Notes: generated by a model not told the origin, from the sequence alone. Shown: positions 43,560 to 52,930, counted from the stretch's first letter. The stretch is 60,713 nucleotides of DNA from Oscillospiraceae bacterium (GCA_015065505.1 SVQE01000007.1:1-60713), one strand, 5' to 3'. Numbers and translations are program-made.

Positions 43560-44357
43560 ATGGAAAAATATGTTGCATTTTTGGATATTCTTGGATTCAA
43601 AAATAAAATGTCCACCATAAATCAATGTGAAGCTGAAGAACTGATTAGAGAGTTTTCTGCAAGTATATATCACATTTGGAGATCAGATGAGTATTGCACC
43701 ATTAATGGTTATGTGGTAAGCGATTCACTGATTGTTTATTCAAAAGACACATCTCAAAATTCGTTAAGAGAGATAATTGATGTTATTAAAAAAATTTGTC
43801 AAGAAGAGTTTTCTCTAAATAGCATTTTAATAAGGGGTGCCATAGCAAAAGGTGATTTTAAGAATATGCCAGCAGCGGAACTTCCAAACTTGTCAAAAGG
43901 ATTGATTGTTGGAAATGCATATATTGAAGCATACACTCTTGAGAGTTCAGTTAAAACGTTAGGTATAGTTTTAAGTGATGAGGTTTATGAAGATTTCTTA
44001 AATGTTTATGGCGAACAGAGAGATGTTGTCAAAGAAAATGAAAAAATAGTATTGCGCTATTTAGATATCGACTATATTTTAGAAAATAATAATCTTCTTA
44101 ATTTTGTTAATCTTGCAATTGAATCAAATTGGTTACCTCATTATTATAACGCAATTTATTTTGCATTAAAGAATACTAATAATTCCAAAAAAGTTGATCA
44201 AGTATTTATTAACATTATTAGCGTAATCGACCAAAAACAAGACTGGAGATACTTAGACACTTTTATTAAAAATGCGTTTAAAGACGAAGTAATAGCAAAT
44301 TTTCAAATAATGTTATTAAGGTTTATAAGACAAAATTTACCACATATAGAGGTGTAG
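43560..44357 (+). CDS. Class III nucleotidyl-cyclase-like protein
   Basis: 265 residues. The N-terminal ~150 residues follow the class III adenylate/guanylate cyclase order: VAFLDILGFK (metal Asp, D9), YVVSDSLIVYS (second metal Asp, D55), ILIRGAIAKGDF (92-100, counterpart of RIGIHTGEV) and GNAYIEAYTLES (118-129, counterpart of GDAVNxAxRLE). The helical remainder was not recognised. Both metal-binding Asp positions are kept, so catalysis is possible; the product cannot be predicted. It lies between the HEPN gene and hsdR (3 bp), suggesting co-transcription. Confidence 0.62.
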   Translation: MEKYVAFLDILGFKNKMSTINQCEAEELIREFSASIYHIWRSDEYCTINGYVVSDSLIVYSKDTSQNSLREIIDVIKKICQEEFSLNSILIRGAIAKGDFKNMPAAELPNLSKGLIVGNAYIEAYTLESSVKTLGIVLSDEVYEDFLNVYGEQRDVVKENEKIVLRYLDIDYILENNNLLNFVNLAIESNWLPHYYNAIYFALKNTNNSKKVDQVFINIISVIDQKQDWRYLDTFIKNAFKDEVIANFQIMLLRFIRQNLPHIEV

Positions 44358-44360
44358 AAA

Positions 44361-47300
44361 ATGCCTAAATTCAATGAACACGCATTGGAAATGTCCATTA
44401 TGGAATTATTTACCAATGAAGAATACATCTATCTTTCAGGCGATAAGATTCACAGAGAAAAAACGGATGTTTTACTCGTTGATGACTTGAAAAACTATCT
44501 TCTCAACAGATATAGCGACCAAGGGATAACTATGTCAGAAATTGACGTTATTATTCATATGCTCCGCACCGTTCCCGGGTCGCTTTATGAAGCTAATAAG
44601 ACCATTATGAAGATGATTTCAGATGGCTTCATATTAACCCGTGAAGACAGGACACAGAAAGATATTTTCATTGAGTTTATTAATTACGATGAACCGGAAA
44701 AGAACATATTTAAAGTGGTTAATCAGGTGGAAATTCAGGGCAGTGAACAACTGCGAATTCCCGACGGCATTGTATATGTGAACGGATTGCCGCTTGTTGT
44801 TCTTGAATTCAAATCCGCCGTAAAAGAGAATACCACCATATTGGATGCGTATACGCAGTTGACAGTTCGTTATAGGAGAGATATTCCCGAACTATTTAAG
44901 TACAATGCATTTGTTGTTATCAGTGATGGCGCAAACAACAAATATGGCTCGTTGTTTACTTCATATGACTATTTTTATTCATGGAATAAAGTCAATAGCG
45001 AAGATACAAATGAAGACGGCATTAATTCATTATTGACAATGGTAAAAGGCTTGTTCAGAAAGGACAGGCTTTTAGGCGTTGTTAAAGATTTTGTATATTT
45101 CCCTGATAGCAGTAAAAAAGATTTAAAAATCGTATGCCGTTATCCGCAGTATTTTGCGGCTACAAAGCTGTTTGAAAACATAAAAAAAGAAATCAAGCCT
45201 GAAGGTAGCGGAAAAGGCGGTACATACTTCGGCGCAACAGGCTGCGGAAAAAGCTATACTATGCTTTTCTTGACAAGAATGTTGATGAAAAGTAAGTTCT
45301 TTCACAGCCCGACAATCATTCTTATAACCGACAGAACCGACCTTGATGACCAGCTTTCAAAGCAGTTTGTTTCATCAAAGAAATATATTGGTGATGAAAA
45401 CATTATCAGTATCAATTCAAGAGAACAACTGAAAAAGGAATTAACCGGAAAAACAAGCGGCGGCGTTTATCTGACAACCATTCAGAAATTCACAGAAGAT
45501 TTGGATTTGTTGTCTGACAGAACAAATATTATCTGCATTTCCGATGAAGCACATCGTTCACAGGTTAATCTTGACCAACAGTTAAGAATAACAAAAGAAG
45601 GTGTTCAGAGAAAATACGGCTTTGCAAAATATCTTCACGATTCTCTCCCAAATGCCACTTATGTTGGCTTTACGGGAACTCCTATTGATGCAACAATAGA
45701 AGTTTTCGGTGATATTGTAGATTCTTATACAATGACCGAATCTGTAAATGACGGAATCACTGTCAATCTCGTTTATGATGGCAGAGCTGCAAAGGTTAAT
45801 CTTGATCAGGGTAAAGTCCGTGAAATTGAGCAGTATTATGATCAATGTGCGGAAGAAGGCGCCAATGAATATCAGATTGAAGAAAGCCAGAAAGCAGTAG
45901 CAAAACTTGATGTTATTTTAGGCGATCCTGACAGATTGAGAACAGTTGCAGAAGATTTTATTCAGCATTATGAAAGCCGAGTTAATGAAGGAGCAACAGT
46001 TGCCGGAAAAGCAATGTTCGTTTGTGCAAACAGAACAATTGCTTATGATTTCTATAAATTATTAATAGAACTCCGTCCTGAATGGAAAGAAGAAAAAATA
46101 TGTGCAGACGGTGTTAGGTTAACAGATAAGCAGAAGAAAGAGTTAAAGCCTATTTCAAAGGTGAAAATGGTTATGACTCGCAATAAGGATGACGAACCCG
46201 AACTCTATTCTATGCTTGGTACTAAAGATGATAGAAAAGAACTTGACCGTCAATTCAAGGATGTAAATTCGAATTTCAAAATTGCCATTGTAGTTGATAT
46301 GTGGCTGACAGGTTTTGACGTTCCTGCTCTTGATACTATTTATATCGACAAACCAATTCAGCAACACACTCTCATTCAGACGATATCCCGTGTAAATCGT
46401 GTTTATAAAGGTAAAGACAGAGGATTAATAGTTGACTATATCGGCATTAAGAAGAATATGAATGTCGCATTGAAGAAATACACCAACTATCGAAAAGAAG
46501 AATTTGACGGTGTTTCTCAATGTGTTAAAATCGTTAAAGATGAACTTGATGTACTTCATCATATGTTCCATAAGTTTGACGATTCAAAATTCTTCAATGG
46601 TTTGCCATTGGAGCAGCTGAATTGCCTTAACAATGCGGTTGAGTATATTCAGATTTCCGAAGAAAGCGAAACACGCTTCATGGCGGCAACCAGAAGAATG
46701 AAACAAGCATTTAATCTTTGTGCGTCAAGTGAAGATTTCACCGACAGAGAAAAAGACTATGTTCATTTTTACTGTGCGGTTCGTTCTATCATCTTTAAAC
46801 TTACAAAGGGCGACGCTCCTGATATAAACCAAATGAACGCCAAGGTTCGCAAGTTAGTTGCCGAGGCGATTCAGTCAGACGGCGTAGAGGTTCTTTTTGA
46901 GGCAGGGCAACATATTGACGTTGATATTTTCAGCGATGAATATATCGCTAAAATCAATAGTATTGCTTTGCCGAATACAAAGGTTAAAATTCTTACAAAG
47001 CTTTTAGTTGACGCAATAGACGAATTTACAAAAGTTAATAAGATTAAAGGCATTGAATTTTCTGAAAGACTTGAAAACCTCGTCAATGCTTATAATGACC
47101 GCCGTCGTGATGAAGCATACGCAAAAGAGGTTCTTGATGAGGTTGCGGAACAATTAACAAACTTGCTCCAAGACCTCAAAACGGAACAGCAATCATTTGA
47201 CAAAATGGGAATCACCTTTGAAGAAAAAGCATTTTATGATATTCTTTTTTCGGTTTCACAAAAATACAAGTTTGAATACCCCGAAGATAAGATGGTTGAA

Positions 47301-47498
47301 CTTGCAAAAAGAATTAAGGAAACAGTTGATGATAATTCCCATTACACCGACTGGGCGAGCCGTGATGATATTAAAGCACACTTGCAATTTGATATAGTTG
47401 TTTTGCTTGATGAATTCGGCTATCCGCCTGTAACAAATGATGATGTTTTTAAAGAGGTTCTTGAGCAAGCAGAAAACTTCAAAAAGTATGCAAAATAA
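44361..47498 (+). CDS. hsdR: Type I restriction enzyme HsdR subunit
   Basis: 1045 residues. HsdR translocates and cuts unmodified DNA in the R2M2S complex. The N-terminal nuclease has RIPDGIVYVNGLPLVVLEFK (D...ExK). The helicase motor has Walker A GATGCGKSYTM, DEAH in CISDEAHRSQ, FTGTPID and the motif VI block QTISRVNRVYKGK. A helical C-terminus for HsdM contact follows. hsdR is separated from hsdM-hsdS by the shuffling cassette and two extra genes, an unusual spacing. Confidence 0.95.
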   Translation: MPKFNEHALEMSIMELFTNEEYIYLSGDKIHREKTDVLLVDDLKNYLLNRYSDQGITMSEIDVIIHMLRTVPGSLYEANKTIMKMISDGFILTREDRTQKDIFIEFINYDEPEKNIFKVVNQVEIQGSEQLRIPDGIVYVNGLPLVVLEFKSAVKENTTILDAYTQLTVRYRRDIPELFKYNAFVVISDGANNKYGSLFTSYDYFYSWNKVNSEDTNEDGINSLLTMVKGLFRKDRLLGVVKDFVYFPDSSKKDLKIVCRYPQYFAATKLFENIKKEIKPEGSGKGGTYFGATGCGKSYTMLFLTRMLMKSKFFHSPTIILITDRTDLDDQLSKQFVSSKKYIGDENIISINSREQLKKELTGKTSGGVYLTTIQKFTEDLDLLSDRTNIICISDEAHRSQVNLDQQLRITKEGVQRKYGFAKYLHDSLPNATYVGFTGTPIDATIEVFGDIVDSYTMTESVNDGITVNLVYDGRAAKVNLDQGKVREIEQYYDQCAEEGANEYQIEESQKAVAKLDVILGDPDRLRTVAEDFIQHYESRVNEGATVAGKAMFVCANRTIAYDFYKLLIELRPEWKEEKICADGVRLTDKQKKELKPISKVKMVMTRNKDDEPELYSMLGTKDDRKELDRQFKDVNSNFKIAIVVDMWLTGFDVPALDTIYIDKPIQQHTLIQTISRVNRVYKGKDRGLIVDYIGIKKNMNVALKKYTNYRKEEFDGVSQCVKIVKDELDVLHHMFHKFDDSKFFNGLPLEQLNCLNNAVEYIQISEESETRFMAATRRMKQAFNLCASSEDFTDREKDYVHFYCAVRSIIFKLTKGDAPDINQMNAKVRKLVAEAIQSDGVEVLFEAGQHIDVDIFSDEYIAKINSIALPNTKVKILTKLLVDAIDEFTKVNKIKGIEFSERLENLVNAYNDRRRDEAYAKEVLDEVAEQLTNLLQDLKTEQQSFDKMGITFEEKAFYDILFSVSQKYKFEYPEDKMVELAKRIKETVDDNSHYTDWASRDDIKAHLQFDIVVLLDEFGYPPVTNDDVFKEVLEQAENFKKYAK

Positions 47499-47556
47499 TA
47501 TAAGTATTGTATATTTAAATATATTATGCTATATTTAAATATTACGAGGTGATATT

Positions 47557-48216
47557 ATGACAAGAGAAGATATTATTAGTAAAATGTATAGCGCAGGGAT
47601 TTCTTTAGTTGATGAAAAAGAGATCCAGTATGGTGTCAATCTTTATTTTGACAACGACAGCAATGTGCGTTCTTATAAAAAATCGGGGAAATATGTTGTA
47701 GATGGAAAGGGTAAAACCTTAACTGAAACTATACTTAACACCGATTTAAACAACAAAAATGAAAAAGGGGTTTTTGTTGTTTATGGACACGATGAGGCCG
47801 CAAGAAATGATTTGGAACTTATGTTGCGTCGCTGGAAGTTGAATCCAATCATTTTATGCCAACAGTCTTCTGGGGGATTAACCATTATCGAGGCTTTAGA
47901 AAAGCATATGAAAGACGTTAAATATGGCGTTGTATTAGCTACACCTGACGATATTGGTTATGCAAAAGAAAATGAAAAAAAGAAAAAATACCGTGCTCGT
48001 CAAAATGTTGTTTTTGAAATGGGCATGTTATATGCAAAAATTGACAGGCAAAATGTTGCTGTTTTAATTCAAAACTCAACGGACCTTGATTTAGATATGG
48101 AAAAGCCTTCCGATCTTGATGGAATAATTTATATCGATTATAAAAATTCTGTCACAGAATGCAAAGAAAGATTGGCGAAAGAGCTCAGAAATAGAGGGTA
48201 TATATTGGAGGATTAA
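47557..48216 (+). CDS. TIR-domain protein (PF10137/Cap12-like) with small N-terminal domain
   Basis: 219 residues. Residues ~70-215 match the predicted nucleotide-binding TIR-like family used in CBASS and other defence systems: GVFVVYGHDEAARNDLELML, QQSSGGLTIIEALEK, YGVVLATPDDIGYAK and RARQNVVFEMGMLYAK, where E154 is the expected NADase Glu. Residues 22-60 (YGVNLYFDNDSNVRSYKKSG then KYVVDGKGKT) resemble a TBP-like nucleic-acid binding unit. Related TIR domains cleave NAD+ when activated and halt growth of infected cells. GAGG precedes the ATG. It lies 2 bp from the RNase H-RnlA gene. Confidence 0.85.
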   Translation: MTREDIISKMYSAGISLVDEKEIQYGVNLYFDNDSNVRSYKKSGKYVVDGKGKTLTETILNTDLNNKNEKGVFVVYGHDEAARNDLELMLRRWKLNPIILCQQSSGGLTIIEALEKHMKDVKYGVVLATPDDIGYAKENEKKKKYRARQNVVFEMGMLYAKIDRQNVAVLIQNSTDLDLDMEKPSDLDGIIYIDYKNSVTECKERLAKELRNRGYILED

Positions 48217-48218
48217 TT

Positions 48219-49634
48219 ATGCCAAAAAGCAAAATATACGCTGTTAAAAAAGGTTTCAAGACTGGATTGTTTTACTCTTGGGAAGAGTGCAAAGAGGCAA
48301 CTAATGGCTTCTCGGGTCCGGTTTATAAAAGTTTCGAATCTGAAGAAGAAGCACAGGCCTTTCTTGACGATGTAGATGTTGTTATGGAAAATGACATTAT
48401 GCCGAGACTTCAAAAAGGTAGTGTGGTAGCATTTACTGATGGTAGTTTTGATTCTGAAAAAAACGCATATGGTTCTGGCGTGTGTATCTTTACACCATCA
48501 GAGAACAATGTCGAATTAAGCATGAAGGGTAATAATCAAAAATACATAGACTTGAGAAATATTGCTGGCGAAATTATTGCTGTGTTGAATGCTGTGGATT
48601 GGGCTTGGAAAAATGGTTATGATAACGTAACTGTTTTTTATGATTATGAGGGCATAGGCAAATGGGCAAGTGGCGAATGGAAAGCTAAAAAGTCATTAAC
48701 TGATTATTACAAGAGATATATTGATGAAAAGAAGGAAATAATAAATATTGAATTTGTAAAGGTTAGCGGACATTCAAACAACAAGTATAATGATCGTGCG
48801 GATAAGCTTGCTAAAAGTGCTATTTTTGATAATAAGATTATAAAAGATTATGGTTCTAATTCTGGTTATATAATTAGCCCTGTTAGCAATAACGATGTTG
48901 AACGTTTGTTAAATGAGATTAAAGAAGAATACACAGGAATTGAGTATCAATTCAACACGGGTAATTCCAAAAAGACTTGGACTGTATCGTTTGAACAGGA
49001 TAGGTTAAGCTTATCTTTATTTAATGATATAAAAATGGTCGTTCAAGGAAAAAATAGTAATCTGTTTCAGATTATTACTACAGCCATTATGGAAAAAATA
49101 TCTTGTGGTGATTTTGTCCAAGTTTTGAGAAGTGCTTATAGTATTTCTATTAACAAGGCAGATTTAAATGACGACTATCTGAAAATGCTTCCAACTATTG
49201 CTTCGAAAAAACTGCCAGAACATCTTCAAACACTTATAAAGCAGGCGATCATTAATTTGAAAAACCCTGCAAAAGGTGATATAGAATTTTCGATGTATAC
49301 TCTTCCGGCACTTAAAGCATTAGAGGGTGTATTAAAATACAATTTGAATAGTTGTGGAATACCAATGAGATCACATAGCTTTAATATGTTTGATTTTGAT
49401 GATAATAAAAAAATCTATTATTTAAAGACTGAGTATTTATCAAAATGCTCGAAAAACAATGTTGCGAAACTCGAAAACTGTTATAATTATTTGTATAATC
49501 AACGTCATACATTATTTCATTTTGGAATGCTGTTATTTGGAAAAGATGTTAATACTAGATTGATTAATACAAAAAAAGAAGCAGATATGCTTATTGAAGA
49601 TACTTTAAAAGTGATTGATCAGAATTATATATAA
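48219..49634 (+). CDS. RNase HI-RnlA fusion toxin
   Basis: 471 residues. Residues 5-50 are a viroplasmin-type hybrid-binding domain (KIYAVKKGFKTGLFYSWEEC, GFSGPVYKSFES). Residues 67-205 are RNase HI with all four acidic residues: D74 (FTDGS), E118 (AGE), D142 (YDYEG), D195 (RADKLA). Residues 220-471 match RnlA/LsoA toxins: a TBP-like repeat (LSLFNDIKMVVQGKNSNLF, 264-283) and a C-terminal HEPN domain with RHTLFH (R429, H434). E. coli RnlA is a HEPN endoribonuclease acting against T4, and RNase HI in trans affects its control by RnlB. Here both are one polypeptide. The RnlB-like antitoxin gene follows 11 bp later. Confidence 0.82.
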   Translation: MPKSKIYAVKKGFKTGLFYSWEECKEATNGFSGPVYKSFESEEEAQAFLDDVDVVMENDIMPRLQKGSVVAFTDGSFDSEKNAYGSGVCIFTPSENNVELSMKGNNQKYIDLRNIAGEIIAVLNAVDWAWKNGYDNVTVFYDYEGIGKWASGEWKAKKSLTDYYKRYIDEKKEIINIEFVKVSGHSNNKYNDRADKLAKSAIFDNKIIKDYGSNSGYIISPVSNNDVERLLNEIKEEYTGIEYQFNTGNSKKTWTVSFEQDRLSLSLFNDIKMVVQGKNSNLFQIITTAIMEKISCGDFVQVLRSAYSISINKADLNDDYLKMLPTIASKKLPEHLQTLIKQAIINLKNPAKGDIEFSMYTLPALKALEGVLKYNLNSCGIPMRSHSFNMFDFDDNKKIYYLKTEYLSKCSKNNVAKLENCYNYLYNQRHTLFHFGMLLFGKDVNTRLINTKKEADMLIEDTLKVIDQNYI

Positions 49635-49645
49635 GGTTTACAATT

Positions 49646-50011
49646 ATGAATGATTATGTAATTGAGCGAATAGATGAAGAAATAGCCAAATATTTGGTTT
49701 TTGGTATTACGGTTAATAGTCCTTTATTTGAATTGAATGAAATAAAGGATTCCTTGCCAATATCTAATGGAGAAAAAGTTGTATTTGATCAATTATTGCA
49801 AACAGGAAATAGTGATAATAGATTCTTGATTATGACATTTAACGATGATGATTTTGATTATGGTTCTGCAATCAATATAAATAATTGGCAAATTAATGAC
49901 CAGATTAGGCATTTTGTTTCCGACTATTTAAGGGGACATGATACTATATTGAAATATAGTATTTTGCCATCTGATGAAAAGGATACAATAATAAACGGAG
50001 GGAATATATAA
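49646..50011 (+). CDS. RnlB-family antitoxin
   Basis: 121 residues, the family size. It shares with E. coli RnlB the pattern NSPLFELNEIKDSL (E. coli NPLSSVNEIE), KVVFDQLLQTGNSDNRFLIMTF (E. coli ILFDLL...NRFVTLE) and a late LPSDEKDTI. RnlB binds RnlA and blocks its ribonuclease activity. It lies directly after the RnlA-domain gene, as expected for a type II toxin-antitoxin pair, and its stop touches the next start codon. Confidence 0.8.
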   Translation: MNDYVIERIDEEIAKYLVFGITVNSPLFELNEIKDSLPISNGEKVVFDQLLQTGNSDNRFLIMTFNDDDFDYGSAININNWQINDQIRHFVSDYLRGHDTILKYSILPSDEKDTIINGGNI

Positions 50012-51259
50012 ATGATTCCCGAAGAATTAAAAAAGCTTTTATATGCTAATGATTGGAAAAAAGCGATTGCATATATTGACTCTTTATCCACCACTTATGA
50101 TGAAGAAGTATTAGTTGAGCTAGCTTGGAGTTGCTCAAGGGCTGAAGAATATAATAGAGCAATTGAGATTTATAGCCAATTAATTGAAAAAAATCCTGAA
50201 TTTGCTAAATGGTATTACGCACGAGGATATCAGTACTATATGATGTCAGATTGGCAGAAAGCAATTGACGATTTTTCTGAAGCACTTCGAATTAATCCGG
50301 AATATTTTAAGGTTAAATATCGCATTGCCTATGCGTTGCTGAAAATAGCTGGAGATTATCAACAGTGGACTAAAGATGCTTTTTGGAAAGCAATTATGCA
50401 TCTGGAAGAGTGCCATAAGATATATGATAGCTATAACGAGCAACGCAGAAAAGAATACAAGGCTACATATGCGGATGTTTGCTTTCTCCATGGTAAGACA
50501 ATAATGCCTTCCGATAAATATATCAAAAAGAGTATCTCTTTACTTGAAAAAGCAAATTCTTATAAGAATGATAATGATTACAAATATGAATTGGCAAAAG
50601 CATATTACTGCGACAACCAGTTGGAAAAAGCATTATATACATTGCCAAATATAAAAAAACCTTATTATATTGTAGAATTAAGAGCACAAGTATTAACTTC
50701 ACTAAATCGATTCTATGATTCGAATACTGTTTTATTTAACTTGATTAATTATAGAAAAAAAGATTATCTTTATCGCAGAGTTTCGGAAAACTATTTGTAT
50801 TTAAATGATTTGAATAATGCCGAAAACAATGCAATAAAAGCTTTATCATTAGGGAAAGGTAATTATAAAAACTACTTAAATTATGGCTTGATTCTCAAAC
50901 AAAAGAAACAATACTTACAAGCTATAAAGAATTTTGAAAAAGCAAGACAAATAAAGCAAAAAAAGTTTAATTATGATTGCGTTGAAGCAATAGAGCAGAT
51001 TGAAGAAATCCAATCCATTACTAATAACAATCCGTACGACGAACCAATGGAAGATAATAAATTAGGTGGATTAGGTGTTGTCGAGAAGTATAACTCAAAT
51101 CGTGGGTTCGGTTTTATCAAGGACAGCAACAGTTTAGATTCGTTATTTTTTCATGTTTCTGATTTTACGGGTAATACAATAAGGCAAGGAGATGCCGTTA
51201 AGTATTCTATTGAAACAGGTCCCAAAGGTAAAAAAGCAGTTAATATAATATTAGTATAA
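50012..51259 (+). CDS. TPR-repeat protein with C-terminal cold-shock domain
   Basis: 415 residues. About ten TPR-like helical hairpins fill residues 1-335 (for example KWYYARGYQYYMMSDWQKAI and YLNYGLILKQKKQYLQAIKN). The last ~65 residues are a cold-shock domain with RNP motifs GFGFIKD and LFFHVSDF, which binds single-stranded RNA or DNA. ATG 50012 follows the antitoxin stop with no gap, and GGAGGG lies in the antitoxin's end, so it is part of the toxin-antitoxin operon. The fusion is unusual and its role is unknown; an adaptor linking RNA to the toxin pair is one possibility. Confidence 0.82.
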   Translation: MIPEELKKLLYANDWKKAIAYIDSLSTTYDEEVLVELAWSCSRAEEYNRAIEIYSQLIEKNPEFAKWYYARGYQYYMMSDWQKAIDDFSEALRINPEYFKVKYRIAYALLKIAGDYQQWTKDAFWKAIMHLEECHKIYDSYNEQRRKEYKATYADVCFLHGKTIMPSDKYIKKSISLLEKANSYKNDNDYKYELAKAYYCDNQLEKALYTLPNIKKPYYIVELRAQVLTSLNRFYDSNTVLFNLINYRKKDYLYRRVSENYLYLNDLNNAENNAIKALSLGKGNYKNYLNYGLILKQKKQYLQAIKNFEKARQIKQKKFNYDCVEAIEQIEEIQSITNNNPYDEPMEDNKLGGLGVVEKYNSNRGFGFIKDSNSLDSLFFHVSDFTGNTIRQGDAVKYSIETGPKGKKAVNIILV

Positions 51260-51303
51260 AAGCTGGCACGGTGTCATTTTTGACGCTATGCCGGCTTTTT
51301 TTA
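51258..51303 (+). terminator. Terminator ending the defence island operon
   Basis: An imperfect ~19-bp stem between AAAAGCTGGCACGGTGTCA (51258-51276) and TGACGCTATGCCGGCTTTT (51281-51299), with G-U pairs and one mismatch, loop TTTT, followed by T-rich sequence. Confidence 0.85.
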
Positions 51304-51447
51304 TTTTTGTTCTTTGATTTGGAATATTTGTGTGATAAAATAATTTTGAGATGAAACGAAAAATGTTATCAAAAATGGGAACAAAACAGTAATACAAACG
51401 CCGTTAATTATATAGAGAACACTATTTCTCGGAAAGGAGGCGACAAA

Positions 51448-52374
51448 ATGTCGATACAAATCAAGAGGTTGGATGGTACTCTTGGTGTATTTGAAAACGC
51501 AGAATATCTAACTGCGTTTTATTCTATACCTCGTGAGCTTCTTGAAAAAGCTTGTCCTGATTTACTCAAGGTCTCGCGTTTCCCTGCACAAATCACAAGA
51601 GACTGGACACAAATTGAACTAGTTGAAAGTGATCGTTTTAAGCAAGCCATTATCGAAATCTATGCATATATGGTTTGGACTTACCTTGGCATCAGTCCGT
51701 ATAAGGAGATATACTCAGGATATGATCCGTTGTATAAGCTTGCTCATCAGCCGGATTATTGGATTAAAACCATGATAGATGAGAAAATTATAATGGATTC
51801 TCATACTGTATTATCATTGCTTATGGATACCCCTCAAATCTTTTTTGAGTTTACTAGTTTAGAAGAGATGGGTGGCGTGATGAAATATACGGTTGATAAA
51901 ACGATTGAAAAGCTCAACTTGAAACCGGTTATTGAATGTATTCAGCAAAATCGTTGTTGGGAAGATTTTGATGCAAGGGACAGCAAACAAAAAACGGACT
52001 TCTTCAGAAAGTGGTATCACAGCCGGACTGCTCATCCAATGATTTCACTCGAACAATATCAAGAAGAGTATGCTGAGCGAAACGATGGGAAAGAGTTTGA
52101 TATTCCGGATAGTACAGATGTTGAGGACGAGGCAATCACGCAGGAACTCATTGACAGCTTTATGAAAGAACTGACTGAAAAGCAAAAGCAAATTTTAAAT
52201 CTTCGTCTGGAAGGAAGGACTTACGAAGAAATCGCCCAGCGAGTCGGTTACAAAACGCATAGCGCTGTCGTTAAGCAAATGGATAAGATTGGTCAGAAAT
52301 TTGAAACATTTGCGGGAGTCGATTACGGCTTCAATGAAAGAGCACAAAAGAGAAAAGCATCTGCTAAAAAATGA
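51448..52374 (+). CDS. Sigma-70 region 4-like protein of the mobile element
   Basis: 308 residues. The first ~220 residues are not recognised. The C-terminus has a sigma region 4-type helix-turn-helix: MKELTEKQKQILNLRLEGR then TYEEIAQRVGYKTHSAVVKQ (about 235-285). Similar proteins are frequent in Tn1549-family elements upstream of mobilization genes, where they probably regulate element genes. No region 2 was seen, so it is not a standard sigma factor. AAGGAGGCG precedes the ATG. A terminator overlaps its last codons. Confidence 0.72.
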   Translation: MSIQIKRLDGTLGVFENAEYLTAFYSIPRELLEKACPDLLKVSRFPAQITRDWTQIELVESDRFKQAIIEIYAYMVWTYLGISPYKEIYSGYDPLYKLAHQPDYWIKTMIDEKIIMDSHTVLSLLMDTPQIFFEFTSLEEMGGVMKYTVDKTIEKLNLKPVIECIQQNRCWEDFDARDSKQKTDFFRKWYHSRTAHPMISLEQYQEEYAERNDGKEFDIPDSTDVEDEAITQELIDSFMKELTEKQKQILNLRLEGRTYEEIAQRVGYKTHSAVVKQMDKIGQKFETFAGVDYGFNERAQKRKASAKK

Positions 52375-52393
52375 TTTTAGTGGGTGCTTTTTT
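52354..52393 (+). terminator. Terminator overlapping the end of the sigma-like gene
   Basis: AAAGCATCTGCTAAAA (52354-52369) pairs with TTTTAGTGGGTGCTTT (52375-52390), 16 bp with three G-U pairs, then T3. It separates the cargo side from the mobilization genes. Confidence 0.75.
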
Positions 52394-52549
52394 GATGCTC
52401 AAAAATTTAAAAGACAATAAAATATGTCACGCTTGTTGAACTTTAAAAGCCTTTGTTTACAAAGCCTTTTGAGGTTCTTTTTTTATTTCTAATGAAATTA
52501 TATTAAGAACTCATTTTTGCTTTAACAAGTGTGACAGAAAGGAGAAAAG

Positions 52550-52918
52550 ATGATTGTAAAAATTAATTCCAAGCAATCAAGAAAGGTTAACAAGCTTGTG
52601 AGAAATTATTGTTGTAACTGTGTTGATGATAACTGTCTGCTGCTCGATGACGGGGACGAACATCAATGCGTTCAGTTAATTTCTTCAACAGGAATATACT
52701 GCAACTATTTTCTTAAATCAGTTCTGCCGAATGATATGGAACTGTTAGCCGAACTTGAGAGCAAGGACAACAAGAGAACTTGCACGAACTGCGGGAAAAG
52801 TTTTTACTCGCAGACGAAAAACAGACTCTATTGTTCTGAATGTGCCGAAAGAATCAAACGGCAAAAAGCTGCGGAAAGAAAACGCCGCCAGAGGCAAAGA
52901 CAATCGGAGAAAGAATGA
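52550..52918 (+). CDS. Cysteine-rich VLP-type protein
   Basis: 122 residues. The N-terminal half has the Cys-rich pattern YCCNCVDDNCLLLDDG...C...CNYF typical of the Cys_rich_VLP proteins found next to relaxases in clostridial elements. A C-terminal zinc ribbon (CTNCGKSFYSQTKNRLYCSEC) precedes a Lys/Arg/Gln tail. It is probably nucleic-acid binding. AAGGAG precedes the ATG. Confidence 0.8.
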   Translation: MIVKINSKQSRKVNKLVRNYCCNCVDDNCLLLDDGDEHQCVQLISSTGIYCNYFLKSVLPNDMELLAELESKDNKRTCTNCGKSFYSQTKNRLYCSECAERIKRQKAAERKRRQRQRQSEKE

Positions 52919-52930
52919 GTCGTTATGCGT

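Noticed and set aside
51448-52374. Second ECF sigma factor
   Set aside because: Only a region 4-type HTH is recognisable; region 2 is missing, and the context fits a mobile-element regulator.
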